This document shows positions 15,864 through 23,469 of a stretch of 26,302 nt of DNA, piece after piece (positions within the stretch are counted from its first letter, which is position 1; every line of letters starts with the position of its first letter). The position numbers were made by a program, and so were the translations under genes. Under the pieces are notes generated by a model. The model did not search any database, was not told the DNA's origin, and worked only from the letters and a program-made list of their open reading frames with translations. This stretch comes from JBNJEL01 sp051745835. Its GTDB lineage: Bacteria > Bacillota > Halanaerobiia > Halobacteroidales > Acetohalobiaceae. The stretch spans positions 1 through 26,302 of the forward strand of contig JBNJEL010000015.1 in the NCBI GenBank assembly GCA_051745835.1, in the 5' to 3' direction.

Positions 15864-16220
15864 TGTGGATATTTGAATAGAATTCCAATTAAAAAGTTGT
15901 TGATAAACTGTGTATAATTTGTTATCATTAGTACACTAGAATGAATTTACAATTTAAAAAGAGATTCTTCACTGCAGATTTATAGTTAATTCACTAGATT
16001 TAACGATTAGGTGAATAACTTACATCTGTATCTTTTTTTTGACTATAATCCAAGATATCCACAATTATAGATCAATTGTTGATTAGTCTGTGGATAAGGG
16101 ATTGTTTTTTATATTTTTTTGCCTTTTTTAGACTATTATTCTATATTTTAGTGAAAATATAGCTATAGAAGGCTAAGTTATTCACAATTATTCTTAATTA
16201 CTGCCAATGATTGTGGACAA
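15864..16220. other. oriC left part: DnaA-box cluster upstream of dnaA
   Basis: The 526-base gap between rnpA and dnaA holds no gene. DnaA boxes (TTATNCACA or complement) lie at 15864-15872 (TGTGGATAT), 15909-15917 (TGTGTATAA), 16055-16063 (ATATCCACA), 16089-16097 (TGTGGATAA, perfect), 16178-16186 (TTATTCACA) and 16212-16220 (TGTGGACAA). A weaker one is at 15898-15906 (TGTTGATAA). The cluster corresponds to the incA/incB side of the split Bacillus-type origin. It probably also allows DnaA to control its own gene. Confidence 0.88.
16119..16147 (+). promoter_or_regulatory. Putative dnaA promoter
   Basis: TTGCCT (16119-16124) and TATATT (16142-16147) are separated by 17 bases, matching the sigma-A consensus at 4/6 and 5/6. 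Two DnaA boxes (16178 and 16212) lie between it and the dnaA start, and a perfect one lies just upstream at 16089. This is a layout suited to autoregulation. It is the best candidate in a very AT-rich region where chance matches are common. Confidence 0.45.
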
Positions 16221-16247
16221 CTTTTAATGTTTAGGAGGTCTTAACTT

Positions 16248-17597
16248 ATGGATAAAGAGGATTTAACAGAAATTTGGCAGCAAGCTCTAACCACTTTTAA
16301 ACAGAAATTAAGTAAACCCAGTTTTGATACCTGGCTTAAATCAGCAGAACTACTAGCAATTGAAGATGACAAAATATTAATTGAAGTACCTAATGAATTC
16401 TCTAAAGATTGGCTCGAAACAAGATACTCTGATCTAATTAAAAATACTATTAATCAACTAATTGGTGCAGATTTAGCTATCAAATTTGTAATTCCAGCTA
16501 ATCAAGAAGAACTAATCACTACTGAAAAAAAGAAGCAAACTACAAATAAAGATAAGAATGAAGATCAAAAAGAAACTTCATTTCTAAATCCTAAATATAC
16601 ATTTGATACTTTTGTCATTGGCAGTAGTAATCGTTTTGCTCATGCAGCTTCCCTTGCAGTAGCCGAAGCTCCAGCTAAAGCATATAACCCACTATTTATC
16701 TATGGTGATGTGGGATTAGGTAAAACTCATCTAATGCATGCTATCGGTCACTATATAATCAAACACAATAATGACCTTACAGTAGTATATGTCACTTCAG
16801 AAAAATTTACTAATGAACTAATCAACTCTATTCGTGATGATAATACTGTCAACTTTAGAAATAAATACAGAAATATTGATATCTTACTAGTTGATGATAT
16901 CCAATTCTTAGCCGGTAAAGAAAGAACCCAAGAGGAATTCTTCCATACCTTTAATGCTTTACATGAAGCTAATAAACAAATAATTATTTCTAGTGACCGT
17001 CCACCTAAAGAAATTCCAACTTTAGAAGAAAGATTGAGGTCACGATTTGAATGGGGATTAATTACTGATATTCAAGAACCAGATTTAGAAACACGAATTG
17101 CCATCTTACGTAAAAAAGCTACTTTAGAAGATTTAGAAGTACCTAATGAAGTTATAGTCTATATTGCTAATCAAATTCACTCTAATATTCGTGAATTAGA
17201 AGGAGCACTAATTAGGGTAGTAGCTTACTCCTCTCTAACTAATAAACAGATCACAGTTGATTTAGCTAAGGAAGCGCTTAAAGATATCATTTCTAATAAT
17301 GAAGAAAAAGAGATAAATATTCAATTAATTAAAGATATAGTAGCTGATTATTATAATCTTAATCCTAAAGATATGGAATCTAAAAAAAGAACTCGTGCCA
17401 TCTCATTTCCTAGACAGATTGCTATGTATATAGCTCGAGAATTGACTGATTCCTCTCTACCAAAGATTGGAGAAAAATTTGGCGGACGAGATCATACTAC
17501 TATTTTACACGGTTATAATAAAATTAAAGAAGAATTAACTGATGATGCACAGTTAAAAAATACTATAGAAACTCTAATTAATAGGGTCAAAAATTAA
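16248..17597 (+). CDS. dnaA: Chromosomal replication initiator DnaA
   Basis: The protein has 449 residues with the four standard domains. Domain I (1-~80) includes IWQQALTTFKQKLSKPSFDTWL; a short charged linker (85-112) is domain II. The AAA+ domain has Walker A GDVGLGKT (153-160), Walker B ILLVDD (212-217) and ERLRSRFEWG. The DNA-binding domain IV ends with FGGRDHTTILHGYNKI (411-426), which reads the DnaA box. It binds the flanking boxes, melts the origin and loads helicase. ATG with AGGAGG 9 bases upstream. Confidence 0.98.
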   Translation: MDKEDLTEIWQQALTTFKQKLSKPSFDTWLKSAELLAIEDDKILIEVPNEFSKDWLETRYSDLIKNTINQLIGADLAIKFVIPANQEELITTEKKKQTTNKDKNEDQKETSFLNPKYTFDTFVIGSSNRFAHAASLAVAEAPAKAYNPLFIYGDVGLGKTHLMHAIGHYIIKHNNDLTVVYVTSEKFTNELINSIRDDNTVNFRNKYRNIDILLVDDIQFLAGKERTQEEFFHTFNALHEANKQIIISSDRPPKEIPTLEERLRSRFEWGLITDIQEPDLETRIAILRKKATLEDLEVPNEVIVYIANQIHSNIRELEGALIRVVAYSSLTNKQITVDLAKEALKDIISNNEEKEINIQLIKDIVADYYNLNPKDMESKKRTRAISFPRQIAMYIARELTDSSLPKIGEKFGGRDHTTILHGYNKIKEELTDDAQLKNTIETLINRVKN

Positions 17598-17608
17598 TCC
17601 TCAAGGGA

Positions 17609-17770
17609 TGTTGATAACCTTGGTGATAAGCTGTTTATTAATTGTGGATAACTACCGGACAATTAATAACCTGTTAATATGTGGATAACTACTGACACTT
17701 TATCAACAAGTTATTAACAAGCTAAAAGCTTGTACACCAACTGTTCATCCTGCTTTTCCACATATCCACA
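17609..17770. other. oriC right part: DnaA-box cluster between dnaA and dnaN
   Basis: Perfect boxes TGTGGATAA lie at 17643-17651 and 17680-17688. Near matches are at 17609-17617 (TGTTGATAA), 17700-17708 (TTATCAACA) and 17711-17719 (TTATTAACA). Two adjoining boxes, TTTTCCACA (17754-17762) and ATATCCACA (17762-17770), end the cluster beside the unwinding element. This matches the incC side of the Bacillus origin. Confidence 0.9.
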
Positions 17771-17813
17771 AGCCCTATTACTACTACTACTATCTTTTAT
17801 AATATATATTAAA
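17754..17813 (+). other. Basal origin unwinding system: DnaA boxes, GC cluster, DnaA-trios, AT-rich element
   Basis: In order: two abutting DnaA boxes (17754-17770), the short cluster AGCCC (17771-17775), and then CTATTACTACTACTACTA (17775-17792). The last is six uninterrupted triplets that read TAG or TAA on the complementary strand, the DnaA-trio pattern. An AT-only run follows (about 17795-17813). This is the arrangement described for Bacillus oriC, where DnaA spreads from the boxes onto one strand at the trios. It marks the expected site of first strand opening. Confidence 0.88.
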
Positions 17814-17868
17814 GTCATAAGTTCTTTAATTAATTGTTGATAATAACAAATTATAAGGAGGATTTAAG

Positions 17869-18969
17869 ATGAAAATTAAAATCAATAAACAAAATTTTTA
17901 TGAAGGAATCCAAACTGTAAAGAAAGCCGTTTCTTCTAAAAGTAATCTACCTATTTTATCAGGAATCTTATTAGAAACTGAAGATAAAAAACTTAAATTA
18001 GTTGGTACTGATTTAGAGTTAGGAATAGAATGTAAAGTAGAAGCTAATATTATAAACGAAGGAGCAGTAGTTTTACCTGCTAACCATTTAGCTAACATTA
18101 TCAGAGAATTACCCAATGAAGAATTAGTCCTTAATACTAACCAAAAAGATAATAGAACTGAAATTACCTGTGATCTATCTCAATTTAAAATTAATAGTTC
18201 ACCAGCTGACGAATTTCCTTTACTACCTGAAGTAGAATCAAATACAGAATGTACTTTACCACAAGAGGAGTTCAAAAAAATAATCAATAGAACAAAATTT
18301 GCTACTTCTAATGATGAAAGTCGACCATTTCTTACAGGTGGACTATTATTACTTGACGAACAAGATCTTAAAATGGTAGCTACCGACTCTTATCGTCTAG
18401 CTTATTCAGAATATAAATTAAATCAAAAATTTTCAACTAAAAAAGCAATTATACCAAGTAAAACTTTAAATGAACTAAGTAAACTATTAAATTCTGAAGA
18501 AGATATCAAATTTATAATTACAGATAATCAAATCTTATTTGAATTTTCAGGAATTACAATTATTTCTCGGTTAATTGAAGGTCAATTTCCTAATTATAAT
18601 CAAGTTATTCCTGACAAGGAAAATACAATAGTCAAAATCAATAAAGAAGAATTACTTAATGCAGCTAAAAGAGCTTCTTTAGTAGCTAAAAATGATTCTA
18701 ATATAATTAAGACAGAATTTGTAGATAATAGGTTAATTATTCAATCTAATGCTCCGGAAGTAGGTCAAGCTTATGAAGAAGTAACAACTAATCAACAAGG
18801 TGAAAATACTAAAATTTCTTTTAATGCTAGTTACTTAATTGATGTACTAAAAGTTTTAGATGAAGAAGAAGTATTACTTAAATTAAGTGGAGAACTAAGT
18901 CCGGGAATTATCAAAGAAGCTAATAGTAATGATTATCTTCATGTTATCATGCCAGTTAGATCAAATTAG
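17869..18969 (+). CDS. dnaN: DNA polymerase III beta subunit (sliding clamp)
   Basis: The protein has 366 residues, the family length, forming three repeated clamp domains. It starts MKIKINKQNFYEGIQTVKKAVSSKSNLPILSGILLE and has the central LLLDEQDLKMVATDSYRLAY block and a C-terminal HVIMPVR, the ending typical of beta clamps (…YLIMPVR). The dimeric ring tethers replicative polymerase and other partners to DNA. ATG with AAGGAGG 7 bases upstream. It directly follows the unwinding element and begins a tight plus-strand cluster running through gyrA. Confidence 0.97.
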   Translation: MKIKINKQNFYEGIQTVKKAVSSKSNLPILSGILLETEDKKLKLVGTDLELGIECKVEANIINEGAVVLPANHLANIIRELPNEELVLNTNQKDNRTEITCDLSQFKINSSPADEFPLLPEVESNTECTLPQEEFKKIINRTKFATSNDESRPFLTGGLLLLDEQDLKMVATDSYRLAYSEYKLNQKFSTKKAIIPSKTLNELSKLLNSEEDIKFIITDNQILFEFSGITIISRLIEGQFPNYNQVIPDKENTIVKINKEELLNAAKRASLVAKNDSNIIKTEFVDNRLIIQSNAPEVGQAYEEVTTNQQGENTKISFNASYLIDVLKVLDEEEVLLKLSGELSPGIIKEANSNDYLHVIMPVRSN

Positions 18970-18980
18970 GGGGAATTAAA

Positions 18981-19190
18981 ATGGAAAAAGTAAAAATTAA
19001 AACTGATACAATTAACTTAGATCAATTTTTAAAATGGGCTAATATCGTAATAACCGGCGGAGAAGCTAAATTAATTATAAAAAAAGGAAAAGTAAAGGTG
19101 AACGGTGAAGTAGAAAAAAGACGTAGTGCTACTTTAAATCCTGGTGATACGATCGAAATTAATCAGCACCAATATCAATTAACCCAATAA
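18981..19190 (+). CDS. yaaA: S4-domain RNA-binding protein YaaA (RlbA-like)
   Basis: A protein of 69 residues, nearly all a single S4 domain: LDQFLKWANIVITGGEAKLIIKKGKVKVNGEVEKRR, ending PGDTIEI. It lies between dnaN and recF, as in Bacillus and relatives, 11 bases after dnaN with a GGGG ribosome site. It probably binds RNA or ribosomes; its precise role is not well established. Confidence 0.92.
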   Translation: MEKVKIKTDTINLDQFLKWANIVITGGEAKLIIKKGKVKVNGEVEKRRSATLNPGDTIEINQHQYQLTQ

Positions 19191-19215
19191 TATTGGTCAG
19201 GAGTGAAGAAATAAT

Positions 19216-20337
19216 TTGTATCTTACCAATCTATTCTTAAAGAATTTTAGAAATTATACAGAGTTGGATTTGGAATTGAATCGCAATTTAAATATATTTA
19301 TCGGTAATAACGCGCAAGGTAAAACTAACATTCTCGAAGCAATCTATCTATTAAGCACTGGTAATTCTCATCGGACTAATGTTACTTCAGAGATGATTAA
19401 GTGGGAAGAGGACGGCTTCTATCTTCAAAGCAATCTAGCTAAGAATGATCAACACTTTGAAATCAAGTTTAAATTTAAAGGTCGTTCTAAAGAAATTAAA
19501 ATTAATGATAATCAACTTCAAAAATTAGATGATCTACTAGGGTATATTAATGCAGTTATATTCTCACCTGAAGATTTAAAGTTAGTTAAAGGTAGTCCTA
19601 GTAAGCGAAGGAAATTTATCAATCTAGAAATTTCGCAGATTAACTCTTATTATCATCATAATTTACAAGAGTACCGTCAGATACTTAAGCAGCGTAATAA
19701 TTTATTAAAAGAAATTAGAGATGGACAGAGTGCAGTAGATATGTTAGAAGTATGGGATCCACAATTGATAGAATTAGGTAGCAAGATAATAGCTAAAAGA
19801 TTAAAGGCATTAGAGAAGTTAGGTATTCTAGCGCGTTTAAAGCACCGCAAAATAACCGATGGTTTAGAAAACTTAGAACTAACTTATGATTCATCCTTAA
19901 AAATAAATAAAGAATCGGAATTAACTGAAATTAAATCAGCGTTTAGAAAAAAACTAGAAGCTAATCAGCAATTAGAAATTAAACGAGGGGTAACTAAGTT
20001 TGGCCCTCATCGTGATGATATACTGTTTTGGGTAAATGAAGTCAACATTAGAAAGTTTGGCTCTCAAGGTCAGCAACGCACAGCGGCATTAGCTTTAAAA
20101 TTAGCTGAATTAGAGTTTATGAAATCAGAAATCGGAGAATATCCTATTTTATTACTTGATGATGTATTCTCTGAATTAGATAATAATCGTCAAAGCTACT
20201 TATTGCAGATAATTAAAAATAAGATTCAGACCTTCATTACCAGCACTAGAAGTAATAATTTACATAAGCTTAAAGCAACTAAAAGCTTATATCGAGTTAA
20301 ATCAGGAGAGGTCATGGAGGTTAAAGTAGATGGTTGA
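19216..20337 (+). CDS. recF: DNA repair/replication protein RecF
   Basis: The protein has 373 residues, an SMC-like ABC ATPase. Walker A is GNNAQGKT (30-37), the signature region reads FGSQGQQRTAALALKLAE, and Walker B is PILLLDDVFSELD. LKNFRNYTELDLE near the start and LVKGSPSKRRKFINLEISQ in the middle are diagnostic. It helps RecOR load RecA at gaps and stalled forks. The start is TTG; AGGAG lies 12 bases upstream, a long spacing, but MYLTNLFLKNFRNY is the expected N-terminus. It overlaps the next gene by 8 bases. Confidence 0.96.
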   Translation: MYLTNLFLKNFRNYTELDLELNRNLNIFIGNNAQGKTNILEAIYLLSTGNSHRTNVTSEMIKWEEDGFYLQSNLAKNDQHFEIKFKFKGRSKEIKINDNQLQKLDDLLGYINAVIFSPEDLKLVKGSPSKRRKFINLEISQINSYYHHNLQEYRQILKQRNNLLKEIRDGQSAVDMLEVWDPQLIELGSKIIAKRLKALEKLGILARLKHRKITDGLENLELTYDSSLKINKESELTEIKSAFRKKLEANQQLEIKRGVTKFGPHRDDILFWVNEVNIRKFGSQGQQRTAALALKLAELEFMKSEIGEYPILLLDDVFSELDNNRQSYLLQIIKNKIQTFITSTRSNNLHKLKATKSLYRVKSGEVMEVKVDG

Positions 20338-21208
20338 TTCAATTAATCAAGTTTTAGAAGAAACTCTAACTAACCTAAATTTAACACAGAAGATAAAAGA
20401 AAAGAAGGTCTTAAATATTTGGTCTCAAGTTATTGGTGAGCGAATAAGGAAACATACTCAAGCTAGTTATATCAACCAAGGAACTTTATTTGTTAAAGTT
20501 AGTAATTCCACTTGGGCTCAGCAATTATTATTTCTAAAAGAGAAGTTTATTACTCAACTTAATGATAGATTAGAAGAGAAGATAGTTGATGATATTAGAT
20601 TTAAGTTAGGTTCAATTAATAAAAAAGAAGTAGATGATAATAATACACCAAAGACTAAAGAGAGTTTAGCTAAGATAGAGTTAACTAATCAAGAACTTAA
20701 TGAAATTAAAAATACTTTAACTGCAGTTAATGATACGGAGTTAACTGATAAGTTAGAGTCAATCTTAATTAAGCAGCGTAAATTAAATAAATGGAAAGAA
20801 AATAATGGTTGGGTGCAGTGTGATTACTGTTCAACTTATCACCCTAAAGAAGCAGATTGTTGTTTGGTCTGTCAAATTAAAAGCCAAGAAAGCTGTAATC
20901 GATTAGAAAATATTTTAGTAGAAACTCCTTGGTTGTCGTATGATAAAATAAGTACTACTCTACCTCATATTTCTATAACTAATTATCAACAAGCTAAAGA
21001 GGAATTGCTTACTAAATTTTGGCAGCAAATTGAAGTTAATATACCTAGAGTATTAGATGGTAGTGATCAAAATTTAGTACGTCAAGTTAAGGTTCTAATT
21101 CATAATTATGTAATGTTAAAAACGGATACCCATCCGTCTCAACTAAGTAACTCTTTGATTAAGAAGTCTATTGGCGATAATTATTTTCAAGTTTATAATC
21201 AATTGTAG
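20330..21208 (+). CDS. DciA-like (DUF721) protein with zinc-ribbon-like cluster and C-terminal extension
   Basis: The protein has 292 residues. Residues ~5-95 match DUF721/DciA: VLNIWSQVIGERIRKHTQASYINQGTLFVKVSNSTWAQQL. DciA is the widespread replicative-helicase partner/loader. A charged linker leads to WVQCDYC (161-167) and CCLVC (177-181), a CxxC…CxxC pattern suggesting a zinc ribbon. The last ~100 residues (PWLSYDKI…NYFQVYNQL) are helical and I do not recognise them. Plain DUF721 proteins are usually about half this length. It overlaps recF by 8 bases and precedes remB, the place where Clostridia commonly carry a DUF721 gene. Family is clear for the N-terminus; helicase loading is inference. 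Confidence 0.82.
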   Translation: MVDSINQVLEETLTNLNLTQKIKEKKVLNIWSQVIGERIRKHTQASYINQGTLFVKVSNSTWAQQLLFLKEKFITQLNDRLEEKIVDDIRFKLGSINKKEVDDNNTPKTKESLAKIELTNQELNEIKNTLTAVNDTELTDKLESILIKQRKLNKWKENNGWVQCDYCSTYHPKEADCCLVCQIKSQESCNRLENILVETPWLSYDKISTTLPHISITNYQQAKEELLTKFWQQIEVNIPRVLDGSDQNLVRQVKVLIHNYVMLKTDTHPSQLSNSLIKKSIGDNYFQVYNQL

Positions 21209-21223
21209 GAGGCAATAAGTTTA

Positions 21224-21472
21224 ATGTTATTACATTTAGGTAACGATAATATGATTCCTACCGATGAAGTAGTAATGATAGCAGATCTCGAATCTACTGC
21301 TTCTGAAATTACTGAAGAATTCTTACAGATTGCTCAAGAAGAAGGATTTATTAAAGACTATGCAGCAGGTGAAGCAAAATCCTTTGTACTGACTAATGAA
21401 ACTATCTATTATTCTAATATTTCTTCTAAAACTTTACGGAAGAGAATGAACTTTACAGATCGTTTAGATTAA
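21224..21472 (+). CDS. remB: Extracellular matrix regulator RemB (DUF370, YaaB)
   Basis: A protein of 82 residues with the DUF370 opening MLLHLGNDNMIPTDEVVMIADLES and the later SFVLTNETIYYSNISSKTLRKR. RemA/RemB proteins are small DNA-binding regulators linked to matrix and osmotic-stress genes in Bacillus. The location between recF and gyrB is the Bacillus position of remB. ATG with AGGAGG 11 bases upstream, 15 bases after the DciA-like gene. Confidence 0.9.
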   Translation: MLLHLGNDNMIPTDEVVMIADLESTASEITEEFLQIAQEEGFIKDYAAGEAKSFVLTNETIYYSNISSKTLRKRMNFTDRLD

Positions 21473-21517
21473 TTAGAGTACAATAGCGGTTAAAGGTAAA
21501 TGGAGGTTTAAAATTAT

Positions 21518-23437
21518 ATGACTAAAGATAAACTTAATCACTCTCAATATGAAGCAGATCAAATCCAGGTGCTAGAAGGTTTAGAAGCTGTACGTAAGAG
21601 ACCAGGAATGTATATTGGCGGCACTAGTGCGCGAGGATTACATCATTTAGTTTATGAGGTAGTTGACAATAGTATAGATGAAGCATTAGCTGGATACTGT
21701 GATGAAATTAAAGTCATTTTTGAACCGGGAAATATAGTCACAGTTATTGATGATGGACGAGGGATACCTATTTCACCTCATCCTAATTTAAAGCGTCCAG
21801 CAGTAGAGATTGTAATGACAGTTTTACATGCTGGAGGTAAGTTTGATAATAAAGGGTATCAAGTATCTGGTGGATTACATGGAGTAGGTGTTTCAGTAGT
21901 TAATGCTTTATCTGAGTGGCTTGAAGTAGAGGTTAAGAGAAATAATAAGATCTATCATCAGCGGTATGAACGAGGAGCACCAACTACTGAGTTAACAGAA
22001 ATTGGTAGTAGTACAGCAAGTGGTACTCAGATTAGATTTAAGCCTGATACTGAGATCTTTGAAAGTATTAAATTTAATTATGATACTTTAGCTAAACGAT
22101 TAAAAGAGTTAGCCTATCTAAATCGTGGAATTAAGATTAAAGTAGAAGATAGACGAGATGAAGAGTTAAGAGAGGATACATTTCAGTACGAAGGGGGTAT
22201 TGTCTCCTTTGTTAAAGATTTAAATAAGAATAAAGATCTTCTTTATGAAGAACCTATCTATTTTGAGACAGAAGAGGATGATATTCACATAGAAGTAGCG
22301 ATTCAGTATAATGATACTTATGTAGATAATATCTTTACCTTTGCTAATAATATTAATACTCACGAAGGCGGTAATCACTTAAGTGGATTTAAGAGTGCGT
22401 TAACTAGAACAATTAACGAGTATGCACGACGTCATGATCACCTTAAAGAAGATGACCCTAACCTGTCTGGTGATGATATTCGAGAGGGAATAGTAGCAAT
22501 TATTAATGTTAAGCTACCTGAGCCTCAGTTTGAAGGACAGACTAAAACTAAATTAGCCAATAGTGAAGTACGAGGAATTGTTGATTCAGTAGTCTCTAAT
22601 AATTTAGAACAATTTTTAGAGGAAAATCCTGAGATTGGTTCCTTAATTGCTCAAAAATCAATTAGAGCAGCTGAAGCTAGAAAAGCGGCTAAGAAAGCTA
22701 AAGAACTAACTAGACGAAAAAGTGCATTAAGTACTACTGCTTTACCAGGTAAGTTAGCTGATTGTTCTTCCCGAGATCCAGAAGAGAGTGAACTCTATAT
22801 TGTAGAGGGGGATTCAGCTGGTGGTTCTGCTAAACAAGGACGCGATAGGAAATTTCAAGCTATTTTGCCACTGCGTGGTAAGATACTTAATGTGGAAAAG
22901 GCTCGCTTGAATAAGATTTTAAATAATAAAGAGATTCGCTCTTTAATCACAGCTTTAGGTACAGGGATTGGAGAAGAGTTTGAATTAGAGAAAGCACGGT
23001 ATAAAAAAATTATTATTATGACAGATGCTGATGTAGACGGAGCCCATATTAGAACTTTATTATTAACTTTTTTCTATCGTTATATGCGTTCTCTATTAGA
23101 AGCTGGTAATGTCTATATTGCTCAACCGCCTCTGTATAAAGTAACTAAGAATCGTAAAGAGTATTATGTTTACAATGATCGTAAATTAGAAGAACTATTA
23201 GATGAGATCGGGCGGAATAGAATTTCATTACAGAGATATAAAGGTTTAGGTGAGATGAATCCTGAACAGCTGTGGAATACTACTATGGATCCAGAGAATA
23301 GATCTACATTACAAGTTAAGATTAAAGATGCTGTGATGGCTGATAAAGTCTTTACAACATTAATGGGAGATAAAGTATCACCTAGACGAGAGTTTATTCA
23401 ACAACACGCCAAAGAAGTTGAAAATATAGATATTTAA
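21518..23437 (+). CDS. gyrB: DNA gyrase subunit B
   Basis: The protein has 639 residues, the usual Firmicute size. The GHKL ATPase domain shows EVVDNSIDEA (47-56), DDGRGIP (78-84) and GGLHGVG; the transducer carries QTKTKLANSEVRG (commonly QTKTKLGNSE). The TOPRIM domain has EGDSAGGSAKQGRDR (about 430) and DADVDGAHIRTLLLTFFYR (about 502). It uses ATP to drive negative supercoiling with GyrA. ATG with GGAGG 11 bases upstream. Confidence 0.98.
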   Translation: MTKDKLNHSQYEADQIQVLEGLEAVRKRPGMYIGGTSARGLHHLVYEVVDNSIDEALAGYCDEIKVIFEPGNIVTVIDDGRGIPISPHPNLKRPAVEIVMTVLHAGGKFDNKGYQVSGGLHGVGVSVVNALSEWLEVEVKRNNKIYHQRYERGAPTTELTEIGSSTASGTQIRFKPDTEIFESIKFNYDTLAKRLKELAYLNRGIKIKVEDRRDEELREDTFQYEGGIVSFVKDLNKNKDLLYEEPIYFETEEDDIHIEVAIQYNDTYVDNIFTFANNINTHEGGNHLSGFKSALTRTINEYARRHDHLKEDDPNLSGDDIREGIVAIINVKLPEPQFEGQTKTKLANSEVRGIVDSVVSNNLEQFLEENPEIGSLIAQKSIRAAEARKAAKKAKELTRRKSALSTTALPGKLADCSSRDPEESELYIVEGDSAGGSAKQGRDRKFQAILPLRGKILNVEKARLNKILNNKEIRSLITALGTGIGEEFELEKARYKKIIIMTDADVDGAHIRTLLLTFFYRYMRSLLEAGNVYIAQPPLYKVTKNRKEYYVYNDRKLEELLDEIGRNRISLQRYKGLGEMNPEQLWNTTMDPENRSTLQVKIKDAVMADKVFTTLMGDKVSPRREFIQQHAKEVENIDI

Positions 23438-23469
23438 GCTGTATGATGTGGTAAATAGGAGGTTGAATT

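Noticed and set aside
15836..15928. Minus-strand 30-codon frame between rnpA and dnaA, considered as a possible rpmH
   Set aside because: The product is not basic, shows none of the L34 pattern and runs through two DnaA boxes.
17898..18116. Minus-strand open frame inside dnaN
   Set aside because: A shadow of the clamp gene; dnaN is unambiguous and the frame has no start signal.
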